A program made the position numbers and the translations under genes. Shown here one piece after another: positions 12,701-20,050 of a stretch of 61,440 bases of DNA. Numbering within the stretch: the first letter of the stretch is position 1; the number at the start of each line of letters is the position of its first letter. The DNA lies in assembly GCF_900108395.1 (NCBI RefSeq), contig NZ_FNXE01000016.1, positions 1-61,440 of the forward strand. Reading direction: 5' to 3'. The stretch is from Paenimyroides marinum. Lineage in GTDB: Bacteria; Bacteroidota; Bacteroidia; Flavobacteriales; Flavobacteriaceae. The notes beneath the pieces were generated by a model that worked only from the letters and a program-made list of their open reading frames with translations, had not been told where the DNA came from and did not search any database.

Positions 12701-13593
12701 TCTTCTTTGTGTAAAAGAATGGTCTTAACATCTGCCTCTATAATTTCTTCAACATTGTCTTTATCTAAGACAATATCACGGTCTAAAATAATTTCGGTAC
12801 GAGGGATTGTTACTACCTCACCAGTATCTTCATCAACGAAATCTTCGTGCCATACATTTAATACACGTGCAGCCAAACGACGACCAATGTATTTTTTTAA
12901 TCCTGTTTTAGAAACTTTAACTTCTTCGGCAAGGTCGAAAATCTCAAGAATATCCTTATCTCTTTCGAATCCAATTGCACGGAATAAAGTAGTTACAGGT
13001 AATTTTTTCTTACGGTCGATATACGCATACATTACGCTGTTGATATCGGTTGCAAATTCGATCCAAGAACCCTTGAACGGAATAATACGTGCCGAATACA
13101 ATTTGGTACCGTTTGCGTGGAAAGATTGTCCGAAGAAAACACCCGGCGAACGGTGTAATTGTGAAACAACAACGCGTTCTGCCCCATTGATTACAAAAGT
13201 TCCACTCGGGGTCATATACGGTATAGTCCCTAAATACACATCTTGTACGATGGTTTCGAAATCTTCGTGTTCCGGGTCTGTACAATATAATTTTAAACGA
13301 GCTTTAAGAGGAACGCTATACGTTAACCCTCTGTCAATACATTCTTCAATAGAATAACGAGGCGGATCTACGAAATAGTCTAAAAATTCCAAAACGAATT
13401 GGTTACGCGTATCCGTAATGGGAAAATTTTCCATAAAGGTTTTGTACAAACCTTCGTTACCTCTTTCATCAGATTTCGTTTCTAATTGAAAAAAATCTTT
13501 AAACGATTTTACCTGAATATCCAAAAAATCCGGATAAGCAGGAATATTTTTCGTAGAGGCAAAATTTAACCTTTCAGTATGATTTGTAATCAT
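9781..13593 (-). CDS. rpoB: DNA-directed RNA polymerase subunit beta
   Basis: Beta subunit of RNA polymerase, 1270 residues. The rifampicin-binding cluster is intact and wild type: D476, H486 and S491 correspond to D516, H526 and S531 of E. coli (motifs [10 protein letters not shown] and [13 protein letters not shown]), so this allele predicts no resistance at those three positions. The DVHYTHYGR motif carries Y where E. coli has P, which I believe is normal in Bacteroidota. The C-terminal [11 protein letters not shown] region that contacts beta' is present. It sits between rplL (215 nt upstream) and rpoC (74 nt downstream). The rplL-rpoB gap contains a long hairpin that may set the rpoB:L7/L12 ratio. 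Confidence 0.99.
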   Translation of the reverse strand: MITNHTERLNFASTKNIPAYPDFLDIQVKSFKDFFQLETKSDERGNEGLYKTFMENFPITDTRNQFVLEFLDYFVDPPRYSIEECIDRGLTYSVPLKARLKLYCTDPEHEDFETIVQDVYLGTIPYMTPSGTFVINGAERVVVSQLHRSPGVFFGQSFHANGTKLYSARIIPFKGSWIEFATDINSVMYAYIDRKKKLPVTTLFRAIGFERDKDILEIFDLAEEVKVSKTGLKKYIGRRLAARVLNVWHEDFVDEDTGEVVTIPRTEIILDRDIVLDKDNVEEIIEADVKTILLHKEDSNLADYTIIHNTLQKDPTNSEKEAVEYIYRQLRNALPPDEETARGIIDKLFFSDQRYNLGDVGRYRMNKKLGLDTPIDKQVLTKEDIITIVKYLIELINSKAEIDDIDHLSNRRVRTVGEQLSAQFGVGLARMARTIRERMNVRDNEVFTPIDLINAKTLSSVINSFFGTNQLSQFMDQTNPLAEITHKRRLSALGPGGLSRERAGFEVRDVHYTHYGRLCPIETPEGPNIGLISSLAVYAKVNSMGFIETPYRKVENGVLQINEAPVYLSAEEEEEKLIAQATINVAKDGTIEGERVVAKQDADFPVVEPKELNYADVAPNQIASISASLIPFLEHDDANRALMGSNMMRQAVPLLRPESPIVGTGLEKQVATDSRVLINAEGEGEVVYVDAQKITIKYDRTDDERLVSFDADEKTYNLIKFRKTNQSTSINLKPIVRTGDRVTKGQVLCEGYATQNGELALGRNLQVAFMPWKGYNFEDAIVISERVVRDDIFTSIHIDDYTLEVRDTKLGSEELTNDIPNVSEEATKDLDENGMIRIGAEVKPGDILIGKITPKGESDPTPEEKLLRAIFGDKAGDVKDASLKASPSLRGVVLDKKLFARAVKDKRKRSKDKEDIALLDTQFEVKFNELKDRLVDKLFQLVNGKTSQGVMNDLGEEVLPKGKKYTLKMLHAVEDFTHLTKGQWTTDEYTNELITDLVHNYKIKLNDLQGVLRREKFMITVGDELPSGILKLAKVYIAKKRKLRVGDKMAGRHGNKGIVAKIVRDEDMPFLEDGTPVDIVLNPLGVPSRMNIGQIYETVLGWAGKKLGRKYATPIFDGASLEEINALTDEAGVPRFGHTYLYDGGTGERFDQKATVGVIYMLKLGHMVDDKMHARSIGPYSLITQQPLGGKALFGGQRFGEMEVWALEAYGASSTLREILTVKSDDVIGRAKTYEAIVKGEPMPEPGLPESFNVLMHELKGLGLDIRLEE

Positions 13594-13749
13594 TAATGAA
13601 CAAAATTTTGGTTTAAAAAAGTAATTTTTTGTGTAAAAACACAGCTATTTAATACTTCCTATTTTTAAATAACCAACACATCTTTAAAAACAAACCAGGA
13701 ACGTTGTTTGCTTTTTTCTTCGTTATTGATTATTTTTTATATGCAAAAT

Positions 13750-13786
13750 GGTTTAGGCCATTGGAACAACTTCCAAGGCCTAAACC
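13750..13786 (-). other. Long hairpin between rplL and rpoB
   Basis: GGTTTAGGCC and TTGGAA pair with TTCCAA and GGCCTAAACC: a 16-bp stem with a single bulged base and a CAAC loop (GTTG on the transcript). It lies just 23 nt past the rplL stop codon. The bases after it on the minus strand (ATTTTGCATATAAAA) give no good U-tract, so it is more likely an attenuator-type or RNase processing site than a full terminator. That is an inference from structure and position. Confidence 0.7.
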
Positions 13787-13808
13787 GTAAAAATTTATAT
13801 GTTTGAGA

Positions 13809-14180
13809 TTATTTTAACTCAACAACAGCACCAGCTTCTTCTAATGCTTTTTTCAATCCTTCAGCTTCGTCTTTAGAAATACCTTCTTTAACGTTAGCAG
13901 GAGTACCGTCTACTAAATCTTTAGCTTCTTTTAATCCTAAACCAGTTAATTCTTTAACAGCTTTAACTACAGCTAATTTAGAAGCACCAGCTTCTTTTAA
14001 TACTACTGTAAATTCTGATTGCTCTTCAGCAGCACCGCCTTCAGCACCACCACCTGCAACTACTACTGCAGCAGCAGCTGGTTCGATACCATACTCATCT
14101 TTTAATATAGTTGCTAATTCGTTAACTTCTTTAACTGTTAAGTTAACCAACTGTTCTGCGAATTGTTTCAAATCTGCCAT
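13809..14180 (-). CDS. rplL: 50S ribosomal protein L7/L12
   Basis: Stalk protein L7/L12, 123 residues, normal length. The N-terminal dimerisation helices ([19 protein letters not shown]) are followed by an alanine/glycine-rich hinge ([19 protein letters not shown], about residues 35-53). The C-terminal factor-binding domain carries the conserved [14 protein letters not shown] segment, here [11 protein letters not shown], and ends GAVVELK. It recruits elongation factors to the ribosome as multiple dimers on L10. It lies 85 nt downstream of rplJ on the same strand. There is no Shine-Dalgarno sequence before the ATG. Confidence 0.98.
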   Translation of the reverse strand: MADLKQFAEQLVNLTVKEVNELATILKDEYGIEPAAAAVVVAGGGAEGGAAEEQSEFTVVLKEAGASKLAVVKAVKELTGLGLKEAKDLVDGTPANVKEGISKDEAEGLKKALEEAGAVVELK

Positions 14181-14265
14181 TTTTTCTATCTTTTAATTTG
14201 AATTTGTAATAATATAATTTATTGTGTGCGTTCTTTTGAACATTAAAAACGGGATAGCTTGTTTA

Positions 14266-14754
14266 CTATTCTTCGTCTTTAAATTGATTTTTAAGAGCTG
14301 AAATAACTCTTTGTGCAGGAGACTGTAATAAGCCAATGATTTCTGCAATAACTTCTTCTTTCGATTTGATTGCTACTAAAGAATCTAACAAGTTATCACC
14401 GATATAGATTTCTTCATTGATATAAGCTCCTTTAAGAACTGGTTTTTCACCTTTTTTGCGGAATTCTTTTATAACTTTCGCAGGTCCGTTAGCAACCTCG
14501 CCAATCATAATAGCGCTGTTTCCTTTTAAAACTGAAGGTAAATCGCCATATTCGTTTTCTGATGCTTCCATTGCTTTTTCAAGCAATGTATTCTTAACTA
14601 CTTCTAACTTGATACCTGCTTTAAAACAAGCTCTGCGTAAATCTGAAGTAGTAGCTGCATTTAATCCAGAAATATCTGCAACGTAAACAATTTTAGTGTC
14701 AGCTAACTGTGCAGTTAAATCTTGAATCGCAATTGATTTTTCTTCTCTAGTCAT
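14266..14754 (-). CDS. rplJ: 50S ribosomal protein L10
   Basis: Ribosomal protein L10, 162 residues, base of the L7/L12 stalk. It starts MTREEKSIAIQDLTAQL, has the typical L10 fold with the VVKNTLLEKAM segment at about residues 54-64 and the GNSAIMIG turn, and ends in the amphipathic helix (ISALKNQFKDEE) that binds L7/L12 dimers. The gap to rplA is only 22 nt, leaving no room for the classic L10 leader known from gamma-proteobacteria and Bacillus, so any autoregulation must act elsewhere. Confidence 0.97.
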   Translation of the reverse strand: MTREEKSIAIQDLTAQLADTKIVYVADISGLNAATTSDLRRACFKAGIKLEVVKNTLLEKAMEASENEYGDLPSVLKGNSAIMIGEVANGPAKVIKEFRKKGEKPVLKGAYINEEIYIGDNLLDSLVAIKSKEEVIAEIIGLLQSPAQRVISALKNQFKDEE

Positions 14755-14776
14755 ACTAAATAATTTTAACTACCAA

Positions 14777-15466
14777 TTAAACTGCTTTTGGATCTAAAGC
14801 AATTGCAGGACTCATTGTACTTGATATGTGGATAGACTTGATATAAGTACCTTTTGCTGCAGTTGGTTTTAATTTAATTAATGTTTGGATAATTTCAGAT
14901 GCGTTTTCTTGAATTTGGTCAGCACCGAATGATACTTTACCAATACCTGCGTGAACAATACCTGTTTTGTCAACTTTAAAATCGATTTTACCAGATTTCA
15001 CTTCTTGTACTGCTTTAGCAACATCCATTGTTACCGTACCTGTTTTAGGGTTAGGCATTAAACCACGAGGTCCTAAAATACGACCTAACGGACCTAATTT
15101 ACCCATTACAGCAGGCATTGTGATGATCACATCGATATCTGTCCAACCATCTTTTATTTTTTGTAGATATTCATCTAAACCTACGTGGTCAGCACCAGCA
15201 GCTTTAGCTTCTGCTTCTTTGTCCGGAGTAACTAATGCTAATACTCTTACATCTTTACCTGTACCGTGTGGTAATGTTACAACCCCACGTACCATTTGAT
15301 TTGCTTTACGCGGATCTACACCCAAACGTACTGCAATATCAACAGACTCATCAAATTTTGCAGAAGCAACCTCTTTAATTAATGCAGAAGCATCTTTTAA
15401 AGAATATAATTTGTTCTTCTCAATTTTTGCTGCAGCCTCTTTTTGCTTTTTTGTCAATTTTGCCAT
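14777..15466 (-). CDS. rplA: 50S ribosomal protein L1
   Basis: Ribosomal protein L1, 229 residues, normal length. The family signature around [20 protein letters not shown] is intact at about residues 126-146, with the flanking [16 protein letters not shown]. It binds 23S rRNA at the L1 stalk and in other bacteria represses its own operon by binding an mRNA mimic; no such mimic was recognised here. It is 18 nt downstream of rplK, so the two are co-transcribed. Confidence 0.98.
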   Translation of the reverse strand: MAKLTKKQKEAAAKIEKNKLYSLKDASALIKEVASAKFDESVDIAVRLGVDPRKANQMVRGVVTLPHGTGKDVRVLALVTPDKEAEAKAAGADHVGLDEYLQKIKDGWTDIDVIITMPAVMGKLGPLGRILGPRGLMPNPKTGTVTMDVAKAVQEVKSGKIDFKVDKTGIVHAGIGKVSFGADQIQENASEIIQTLIKLKPTAAKGTYIKSIHISSTMSPAIALDPKAV

Positions 15467-15484
15467 TTCTTCTTTTCTTTAAGA

Positions 15485-15922
15485 TTAAAAAGGAGCGTTT
15501 CCTGTTACCGTGATTCCCATAGAACGTGCAGTACCTGCAACCATAGACATAGCTTTCTCAATTTCGAATGCGTTTAAGTCGGCCATTTTGTCTTCAGCGA
15601 TTGCTTTAACTTGATCCCATGTGATAGAAGCAACTTTTTTACGGTTTGGTTGCCCAGAACCTGATTTTAATTTTGCAGCTTCTAATAATTGAACAGCAGC
15701 AGGCGGCGTTTTAACAACAAAGTCAAAAGATTTGTCTTTGTAAACTGTAATTTGTACTGGTAGCACTTTTCCTGGTTTATCCTGTGTTCTTGCATTAAAT
15801 TGCTTACAGAATTCCATAATGTTAACTCCAGCAGCCCCCAAAGCAGGTCCAACCGGTGGCGAAGGATTCGCAGCACCTCCCTTAACTTGTAGTTTAACTA
15901 CTTTACTAATTTCTTTTGCCAT
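15485..15922 (-). CDS. rplK: 50S ribosomal protein L11
   Basis: Ribosomal protein L11, 145 residues. The N-terminal domain ([19 protein letters not shown]) contains the thiostrepton-loop prolines. The C-terminal rRNA-binding domain has the signature around [16 protein letters not shown] at the end. It forms the GTPase-associated centre with 23S rRNA helices 43-44. It follows nusG by 56 nt and precedes rplA by 18 nt in the usual secE-nusG-rplKAJL order. Confidence 0.98.
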   Translation of the reverse strand: MAKEISKVVKLQVKGGAANPSPPVGPALGAAGVNIMEFCKQFNARTQDKPGKVLPVQITVYKDKSFDFVVKTPPAAVQLLEAAKLKSGSGQPNRKKVASITWDQVKAIAEDKMADLNAFEIEKAMSMVAGTARSMGITVTGNAPF

Positions 15923-15978
15923 TTTTAAAAAAATTTAGCACATCTTTCAATTGGAAGCGATTGATGTGTATGTAACAA

Positions 15979-16530
15979 TTATATTTTCTCTACTTGTGTG
16001 AAGCTTAATTCTAATGGTGTTTTTCTTCCGAAGATCTTTACCATTACTTCAAGCTTGCGTTTGTCTTCGTTCACTTTTTCTATGGTTCCGTTGAAACCAT
16101 TAAAAGGACCATCAACTACTTTTACTGTTTCTCCAATTTCATAAGGAATTAATCCTGCATCAACTGAAACAGCTAATTCATCTACTTTGCCAAGCATACG
16201 GTTTACTTCTGCCTGTCTTAAAGGCACAGGGTCACCGCCACGGGTTTCACCTAAGAAACCAATTACACCTGCAATAGATTTTATTATATGCGGTAATTCG
16301 CCGGTTAAGTTTGCTTCTATCATTACATAGCCCGGAAAGTAAATACGTTCTTTTGTAATTTTTTTTCCATCGCGTTGTGAAACTACTTTTTCGGTTGGAA
16401 CCAAAACTTGCGACAAGTAGTCTTCCATACCCAAGCGTACAATTTCACTTTCTATGTAACCTTTTACTTTGTTTTCTTGCCCGCTTACCGCTCTTACCAC
16501 ATACCATTTTTTCATGTTACTTTCTGCCAT
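15979..16530 (-). CDS. nusG: Transcription termination/antitermination protein NusG
   Basis: NusG, 183 residues. The N-terminal NGN domain starts near KKWYVVRAVSGQENKVK (residues 6-22) and carries the FPGYVMIEA strand that contacts the RNA polymerase clamp. A C-terminal KOW domain (EIGETVKVVDGPFNGFNGTI, about 127-146) can bind NusE or Rho. Translation may start at M1 (MAESNMKKWYV) or at M6. It is 12 nt downstream of secE, the standard pairing. Confidence 0.98.
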   Translation of the reverse strand: MAESNMKKWYVVRAVSGQENKVKGYIESEIVRLGMEDYLSQVLVPTEKVVSQRDGKKITKERIYFPGYVMIEANLTGELPHIIKSIAGVIGFLGETRGGDPVPLRQAEVNRMLGKVDELAVSVDAGLIPYEIGETVKVVDGPFNGFNGTIEKVNEDKRKLEVMVKIFGRKTPLELSFTQVEKI

Positions 16531-16542
16531 CTTCTTTTAAAT

Positions 16543-16740
16543 TTATGAATTTAAAAGGTTGAAGAAACCTGCAAGAGCATCGGCAAACAAAGTATCCACC
16601 CCCCATGTAGCTAACGAAAGCACCACGGTAAAGATAGCAACGATAATTGTGTAGCGCTGTACCTCTGCCCATGTTGTCCAAGTAACATTAGATTTTAACT
16701 CGGTAAACGCATCTGATATATAATTAACTACTTTTGCCAT
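16543..16740 (-). CDS. secE: Preprotein translocase subunit SecE
   Basis: Short SecE, 65 residues, with the single-membrane-span form typical outside Enterobacteria. A cytoplasmic amphipathic helix (VNYISDAFTELKSNVTWTTW) is followed by one transmembrane segment (about residues 29-50). It clamps SecY in the inner-membrane Sec translocon. It lies between tRNA-Trp and nusG in the conserved order. Short length makes similarity weak, but position and architecture agree. Confidence 0.95.
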   Translation of the reverse strand: MAKVVNYISDAFTELKSNVTWTTWAEVQRYTIIVAIFTVVLSLATWGVDTLFADALAGFFNLLNS

Positions 16741-16754
16741 AAGATTTGTTTTTG

Positions 16755-16825
16755 CACGGGTGGAGGGATTCGAACCCCCATCAACGGTTTTGGAGACCGC
16801 TATTCTACCCTTGAACTACACCCGT
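16755..16825 (-). tRNA. tRNA-Trp (anticodon CCA)
   Basis: A cloverleaf on the minus strand: acceptor ACGGGTG/CACCCGT, anticodon stem CGGTC-loop-GACCG-type pairing with loop CTCCAAA (anticodon CCA), and T-arm with GTTCGAATC. Discriminator G; the CCA end is not encoded. It lies between tuf and secE, as in many bacteria. Confidence 0.96.
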
Positions 16826-16828
16826 ATA

Positions 16829-16854
16829 AAAGCCGGCAGTAACCTGCCGACTTT
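16829..16854 (-). other. Hairpin between tuf and tRNA-Trp
   Basis: On the minus strand AAAGTCGGCAG pairs with CTGCCGGCTTT (11 bp, one G-U) around a GTTA tetraloop, ending three bases before the 5' end of tRNA-Trp. The run of T is short (CTTTTATA), so it may act as a partial terminator that lets tuf outpace secE-nusG, or as a processing site for the tRNA 5' end. Confidence 0.65.
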
Positions 16855-16877
16855 AATTAATATAATTTAAAACTGAA

Positions 16878-18065
16878 TTAGTCTAAAATTTCAGTTACCT
16901 GACCAGCACCTACTGTACGACCACCTTCGCGGATAGCGAAACGTAAACCTACAGATAATGCGATTGGGTTTAACAACTCAACAGTAATAGTTAAGTTATC
17001 ACCTGGCATAACCATATCAGTACCTTCTGGTAATTGGATTGTTCCAGTTACGTCAGTTGTACGAACGTAGAATTGCGGACGGTAATTATTGTGGAATGGA
17101 GTGTGACGTCCACCTTCTTCTTTTTTCAAGATATAAACCTCTGCTTTGAATTTAGCGTGTGGTTTAACTGATCCTGGTTTAATGATAACCATACCACGAC
17201 GGATATCAGTTTTATCGATACCACGTAACAATAAACCTACGTTATCACCTGCTTCACCACGGTCTAAGATTTTACGGAACATCTCAACCCCTGTAATAGT
17301 AGAAGTTAATTTGTCTGCACCCATACCAATGATTTCAACCGGATCACCTGTGTTAGCGATACCTGTTTCGATACGTCCTGTTGCAACTGTACCACGACCT
17401 GTAATTGTGAATACGTCTTCAACCGGCATTAAGAAAGGTTTTTCAGTATCACGGATTGGCTCTTCGATCCACTCATCTACCGCAGCCATTAAGTTCATTA
17501 CTGTTTCAACCCATTTTGGTTCACCGTTTAATGCACCTAAAGCAGATCCTTGGATAACTGGTCCATTATCACCATCATACTCATAGAATGATAATAAGTC
17601 ACGGATTTCCATTTCAACTAACTCTAATAATTCTGCATCATCAACCATATCAACTTTGTTCATGAATACAACCATACGAGGAATACCAACCTGGCGACCT
17701 AATAAGATGTGTTCACGAGTTTGTGGCATTGGACCATCAGTAGCAGCAACTACTAAGATAGCACCATCCATTTGTGCAGCACCAGTAACCATGTTCTTAA
17801 CGTAATCCGCGTGACCTGGACAGTCAACGTGAGCGTAGTGACGGTTAGCTGTAGCATATTCTACGTGAGATGTATTAATAGTAATACCTCTTTCTTTTTC
17901 TTCTGGAGCGTTATCAATTTGGTCAAATGATCTTGCTTCAGATAAACCTGCATCTGATAATACTTTAGTAATAGCAGCTGTCAATGTTGTTTTACCGTGA
18001 TCAACGTGTCCGATAGTACCGATGTTTAAATGGGGTTTCGAACGATCAAAACTTTCTTTTGCCAT
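16878..18065 (-). CDS. tuf: Translation elongation factor Tu
   Basis: EF-Tu, 395 residues, the GTPase that delivers aminoacyl-tRNA to the ribosome. All nucleotide-binding motifs are present: GHVDHGKT (residues 19-26), DCPGHAD, NKVD and the SAL-type motif GSALGAL. Domains 2 and 3 follow, ending [15 protein letters not shown]. Only one tuf copy lies in the window. It is flanked by tRNA-Thr(GGU) upstream and tRNA-Trp downstream, the tRNA-tufB arrangement also seen in E. coli. Confidence 0.99.
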   Translation of the reverse strand: MAKESFDRSKPHLNIGTIGHVDHGKTTLTAAITKVLSDAGLSEARSFDQIDNAPEEKERGITINTSHVEYATANRHYAHVDCPGHADYVKNMVTGAAQMDGAILVVAATDGPMPQTREHILLGRQVGIPRMVVFMNKVDMVDDAELLELVEMEIRDLLSFYEYDGDNGPVIQGSALGALNGEPKWVETVMNLMAAVDEWIEEPIRDTEKPFLMPVEDVFTITGRGTVATGRIETGIANTGDPVEIIGMGADKLTSTITGVEMFRKILDRGEAGDNVGLLLRGIDKTDIRRGMVIIKPGSVKPHAKFKAEVYILKKEEGGRHTPFHNNYRPQFYVRTTDVTGTIQLPEGTDMVMPGDNLTITVELLNPIALSVGLRFAIREGGRTVGAGQVTEILD

Positions 18066-18121
18066 GATTTAATTAATTTAATCTTAGTTATATAATTAGT
18101 GTTCAACTTTATTCACCTTTG

Positions 18122-18193
18122 AGCCAACGACGGGATTTGAACCCGTGACCTCTTCCTTACCAAGGAAGCACTCTACCCCTGAGCTACGCCGGC
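18122..18193 (-). tRNA. tRNA-Thr (anticodon GGU)
   Basis: Minus-strand cloverleaf: acceptor GCCGGCG/CGTTGGC with G-U pairs, anticodon arm CTTCC-TTGGTAA-GGAAG (anticodon GGT) and T-loop GTTCAAATC. The CCA end is not encoded. It is 17 nt downstream of tRNA-Tyr and 56 nt upstream of tuf. Confidence 0.96.
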
Positions 18194-18210
18194 AAAAAAG
18201 AATTTTGTTG

Positions 18211-18291
18211 TGGGGAGAGCAGGATTCGAACCTGCGAAGGTTTCCCAACGGATTTACAGTCCGTCCTCGTTGGCCGCTTGAGTATCTCCCC
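18211..18291 (-). tRNA. tRNA-Tyr (anticodon GUA)
   Basis: Class II tRNA on the minus strand: acceptor GGGGAGA/TCTCCCC, anticodon loop CTGTAAA (anticodon GTA), a long variable arm and T-loop GTTCGAATC; discriminator A. The 81-nt length fits tyrosine tRNA. Confidence 0.96.
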
Positions 18292-18327
18292 TAACCTGTT
18301 TTATTTTTACAACTTTGCTTGTTGATG

Positions 18328-18401
18328 AGCCTTTGGAGGGACTCGAACCCACGACCTGCTGATTACAAATCAGCTGCTCTAGCCAACTGAGCTACAAAGG
18401 C
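18328..18401 (-). tRNA. tRNA-Thr (anticodon UGU)
   Basis: Minus-strand cloverleaf: acceptor GCCTTTG/CAAAGGC, anticodon arm CTGAT-TTGTAAT-type loop with anticodon TGT, and T-loop GTTCGAGTC. It is the first gene of the tRNA-tuf unit, 27 nt after the promoter element at 18434. Confidence 0.96.
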
Positions 18402-18404
18402 ATT

Positions 18405-18432
18405 TAAAAAAGTCCGCTATTTCTAACGGACT
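18405..18432 (-). terminator. Terminator-like hairpin after hpf, overlapping the tRNA promoter start
   Basis: On the minus strand AGTCCGTTA and TAGCGGACT form a 9-bp stem (one G-U) with a GAAA tetraloop, directly followed by TTTTTT. This is a textbook intrinsic terminator for transcripts reading from rpsU-xerC-hpf. Confidence 0.85.
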
Positions 18433-18433
18433 G

Positions 18434-18463
18434 CAAATATATATACTTATTTAAAAAAACAAA
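18434..18463 (-). promoter_or_regulatory. Promoter of the tRNA-tuf operon
   Basis: On the minus strand TTTG (18463-18460), an 18-bp spacer and TATATTTG (18441-18434) match the Bacteroidota consensus TTTG-N19-TAnnTTTG. The expected start point, about 5-7 nt further on, falls inside the 5' arm of the adjacent terminator hairpin. Confidence 0.75.
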
Positions 18464-18488
18464 AGCTTTTTTTAGTTTTTTTTATTCT

Positions 18489-18788
18489 TTAATAAGCTTT
18501 TATTTTTTCTTTGCGTTTTACTAGTAAACGTTCTAAAGCATCTGCTCCCATATCGGTTGCCTCTTCAAATGACTTAGCTGTTTTTTTAACCACTAAATCA
18601 TCACCAGGTATCTTTACAATAATATCAACCGACTTGTTTTCTTTGTCGCTTGTATTTTCTGTTCGCAAAGATACATCTATTCCAACAATTTTATCAAAAT
18701 ATTGTTGTAATTTTTCTAAACGACTGTTTATGAAATCTACTAATTTTCTATCAACATTAAAGTTAACTGCCTGAATATTCACTTTCAT
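18489..18788 (-). CDS. hpf: Ribosome hibernation promoting factor, short form
   Basis: HPF/YfiA family protein of 99 residues, consisting of the S30AE domain only (MKVNIQAVNFNVDRKLVDFI to KEKIKAY). In other bacteria it binds the 30S decoding centre in stationary phase and blocks tRNA and mRNA binding. The long-form C-terminal dimerisation domain is absent, so this is the short type. It lies 22 nt downstream of xerC on the same strand, in the conserved rpsU-xerC-hpf unit. Confidence 0.93.
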   Translation of the reverse strand: MKVNIQAVNFNVDRKLVDFINSRLEKLQQYFDKIVGIDVSLRTENTSDKENKSVDIIVKIPGDDLVVKKTAKSFEEATDMGADALERLLVKRKEKIKAY

Positions 18789-18809
18789 AAATTTATATTT
18801 TTAAAGGGT

Positions 18810-19712
18810 TCATAAATCTTCTTCTCCGGTATTAAAGCGCGGATGTGCCTTGCCGTACGTTTTTTTCAACTCTGCCAAACTGGTGTGCGTATAAATCTGG
18901 GTTGACGAAAGACTTGCATGCCCCAGCAATTCTTTTATCGTATTTAAATTGGCACCTGCGTTTAACATGTGTGTAGCAAACGTGTGACGTAACACATGCG
19001 GGCTTTTTTTTCCTTTTGATGTTACACCTCTAAAATAGTTATTTATTAATCTATAAACAAATGTTTGGTTTAATTTTTTACTATTTTTTAACAAAAAGAT
19101 GTTTTTGTTGTAATCTTCGCCAAATTGATTTTTGCGGTTTTCAAGAAATTCCTTTAAAACAGGCAGCATTGAAGACATAATGGGCACAATACGCTCTTTA
19201 GATCTTTTTCCCAAAACTTTAATTTCTTGTTTGTATAAATCGATATCGGTTCGTTTTAAGTTGATCAGTTCGCTTTTACGAATTCCCAACGTATAAAAAA
19301 GCAGGATGATGACATAGTTTTGAAATCCAAAATAATCGTCTTCAAAATCAGAACGGTCTATTTTTTTCATTTCATCTTCTGAAAACGGAACCTGCAATAC
19401 TTTTTTGGTTCGCAACGCCTTGTGTGCCTGTAACGGATAAGACGTGATGGTTTTTGTAATATAAAGAAACTTGAAGTAGCTTTTCAGCGAGGCAATTTTA
19501 CGGTTTATTGAATTATTGCTCATTTTTTTCGAAGACAAGTCCACCATCCAGTTACGAACGTGCTGATACGTAATTTTATCGATATCAGTTGTATCTTTTT
19601 CGGCAAAGTTCAAAAATGCTTCCACATCTTTTACATACGCGTTTACGGTGTGCAGCGAAAAATGTTTTTCTTTTAAAAGGTAGTCGTAATATGATTGTAA
19701 AAATTTCTCCAT
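18810..19712 (-). CDS. xerC: Tyrosine recombinase XerC-like
   Basis: Site-specific tyrosine recombinase of 300 residues, counted from the ATG at 19712 (MEKFLQSYYDYL). The frame extends six codons further to 19730, but MEK matches the usual family start. Catalytic residues are R145, H239 and R242 (HVLRH), H265 (LLGHASL) and Y274 (TQIYTH). The N-terminal half is the SAM-like core-binding domain. The family resolves chromosome dimers at dif together with FtsK. Chromosomal context between rpsU and hpf, and no attachment site nearby, argue for a housekeeping Xer enzyme and not an integrase. Confidence 0.93.
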   Translation of the reverse strand: MEKFLQSYYDYLLKEKHFSLHTVNAYVKDVEAFLNFAEKDTTDIDKITYQHVRNWMVDLSSKKMSNNSINRKIASLKSYFKFLYITKTITSYPLQAHKALRTKKVLQVPFSEDEMKKIDRSDFEDDYFGFQNYVIILLFYTLGIRKSELINLKRTDIDLYKQEIKVLGKRSKERIVPIMSSMLPVLKEFLENRKNQFGEDYNKNIFLLKNSKKLNQTFVYRLINNYFRGVTSKGKKSPHVLRHTFATHMLNAGANLNTIKELLGHASLSSTQIYTHTSLAELKKTYGKAHPRFNTGEEDL

Positions 19713-19776
19713 AAAAAAATCGCTAACCAAAGTTACCTTTAATTAGCGATTTTAAAAATATTATTTCAAAAACTTA

Positions 19777-19971
19777 TTAGATTTCTACTGCATCTCTTAA
19801 GCCTTGTACATATTGTGCTTTTTGCAATTGAGCTCGTTTTGTTACAGAAGGTTTCGTAAAGTTTTTACGAGATCTTAATGCACGTAACGTTCCTGTTTTG
19901 TCAAATTTTCTTTTGTAACGTTTTAACGCTCTATCAATATTTTCTCCGTCTTTAATTGGAATGATCAACAT
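19777..19971 (-). CDS. rpsU: 30S ribosomal protein S21
   Basis: Ribosomal protein bS21, 64 residues (MLIIPIKDGENIDRALKRYK), normal length and rich in lysine and arginine. It sits near the 3' end of 16S rRNA. In Bacteroidota ribosomes bS21, with bS6 and bS18, is reported to hold the anti-Shine-Dalgarno sequence so that most genes need no Shine-Dalgarno site. Unlike its neighbours, this gene has a strong Shine-Dalgarno site (see 19980). It heads the rpsU-xerC-hpf unit. Confidence 0.97.
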   Translation of the reverse strand: MLIIPIKDGENIDRALKRYKRKFDKTGTLRALRSRKNFTKPSVTKRAQLQKAQYVQGLRDAVEI

Positions 19972-19979
19972 AATTTATA

Positions 19980-19989
19980 CACCTCCTTT
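19980..19989 (-). promoter_or_regulatory. Strong Shine-Dalgarno site of rpsU
   Basis: AAAGGAGGTG on the minus strand is a near-perfect complement to the 16S rRNA 3' end, with 8 nt (TATAAATT) between it and the ATG. I saw no comparable site before the other genes I checked in this window. Confidence 0.9.
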
Positions 19990-20000
19990 CATTATGGGTG

Positions 20001-20008
20001 CAAATGTA
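20001..20008 (-). promoter_or_regulatory. Probable -7 element of the rpsU promoter
   Basis: TACATTTG matches TAnnTTTG and lies 29 nt upstream of the rpsU ATG, giving a 5' leader of about 25 nt that contains the Shine-Dalgarno site. The upstream -33 TTTG element is not clear. Confidence 0.55.
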
Positions 20009-20050
20009 GGGATATTTTTTTGAATAAATTAGAAAAAAAACTAATATATT

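Noticed and set aside
12707..13357. Open frame of 216 codons antisense to rpoB
   Set aside because: It lies wholly within the conserved rpoB coding sequence, its product is serine/arginine-rich with no domain, and it has no promoter or start context. Several similar shadows lie opposite rpoB and rpoC.
14755..14776. L10 leader regulatory RNA before rplJ
   Set aside because: The rplA-rplJ gap is only 22 nt with no hairpins, so the known leader structure cannot be present there.
18810..19712. Integrase of a mobile element
   Set aside because: The tyrosine recombinase lies in the conserved rpsU-xerC-hpf order with no direct repeats at the neighbouring tRNAs and no cargo genes, so it is the housekeeping Xer enzyme.
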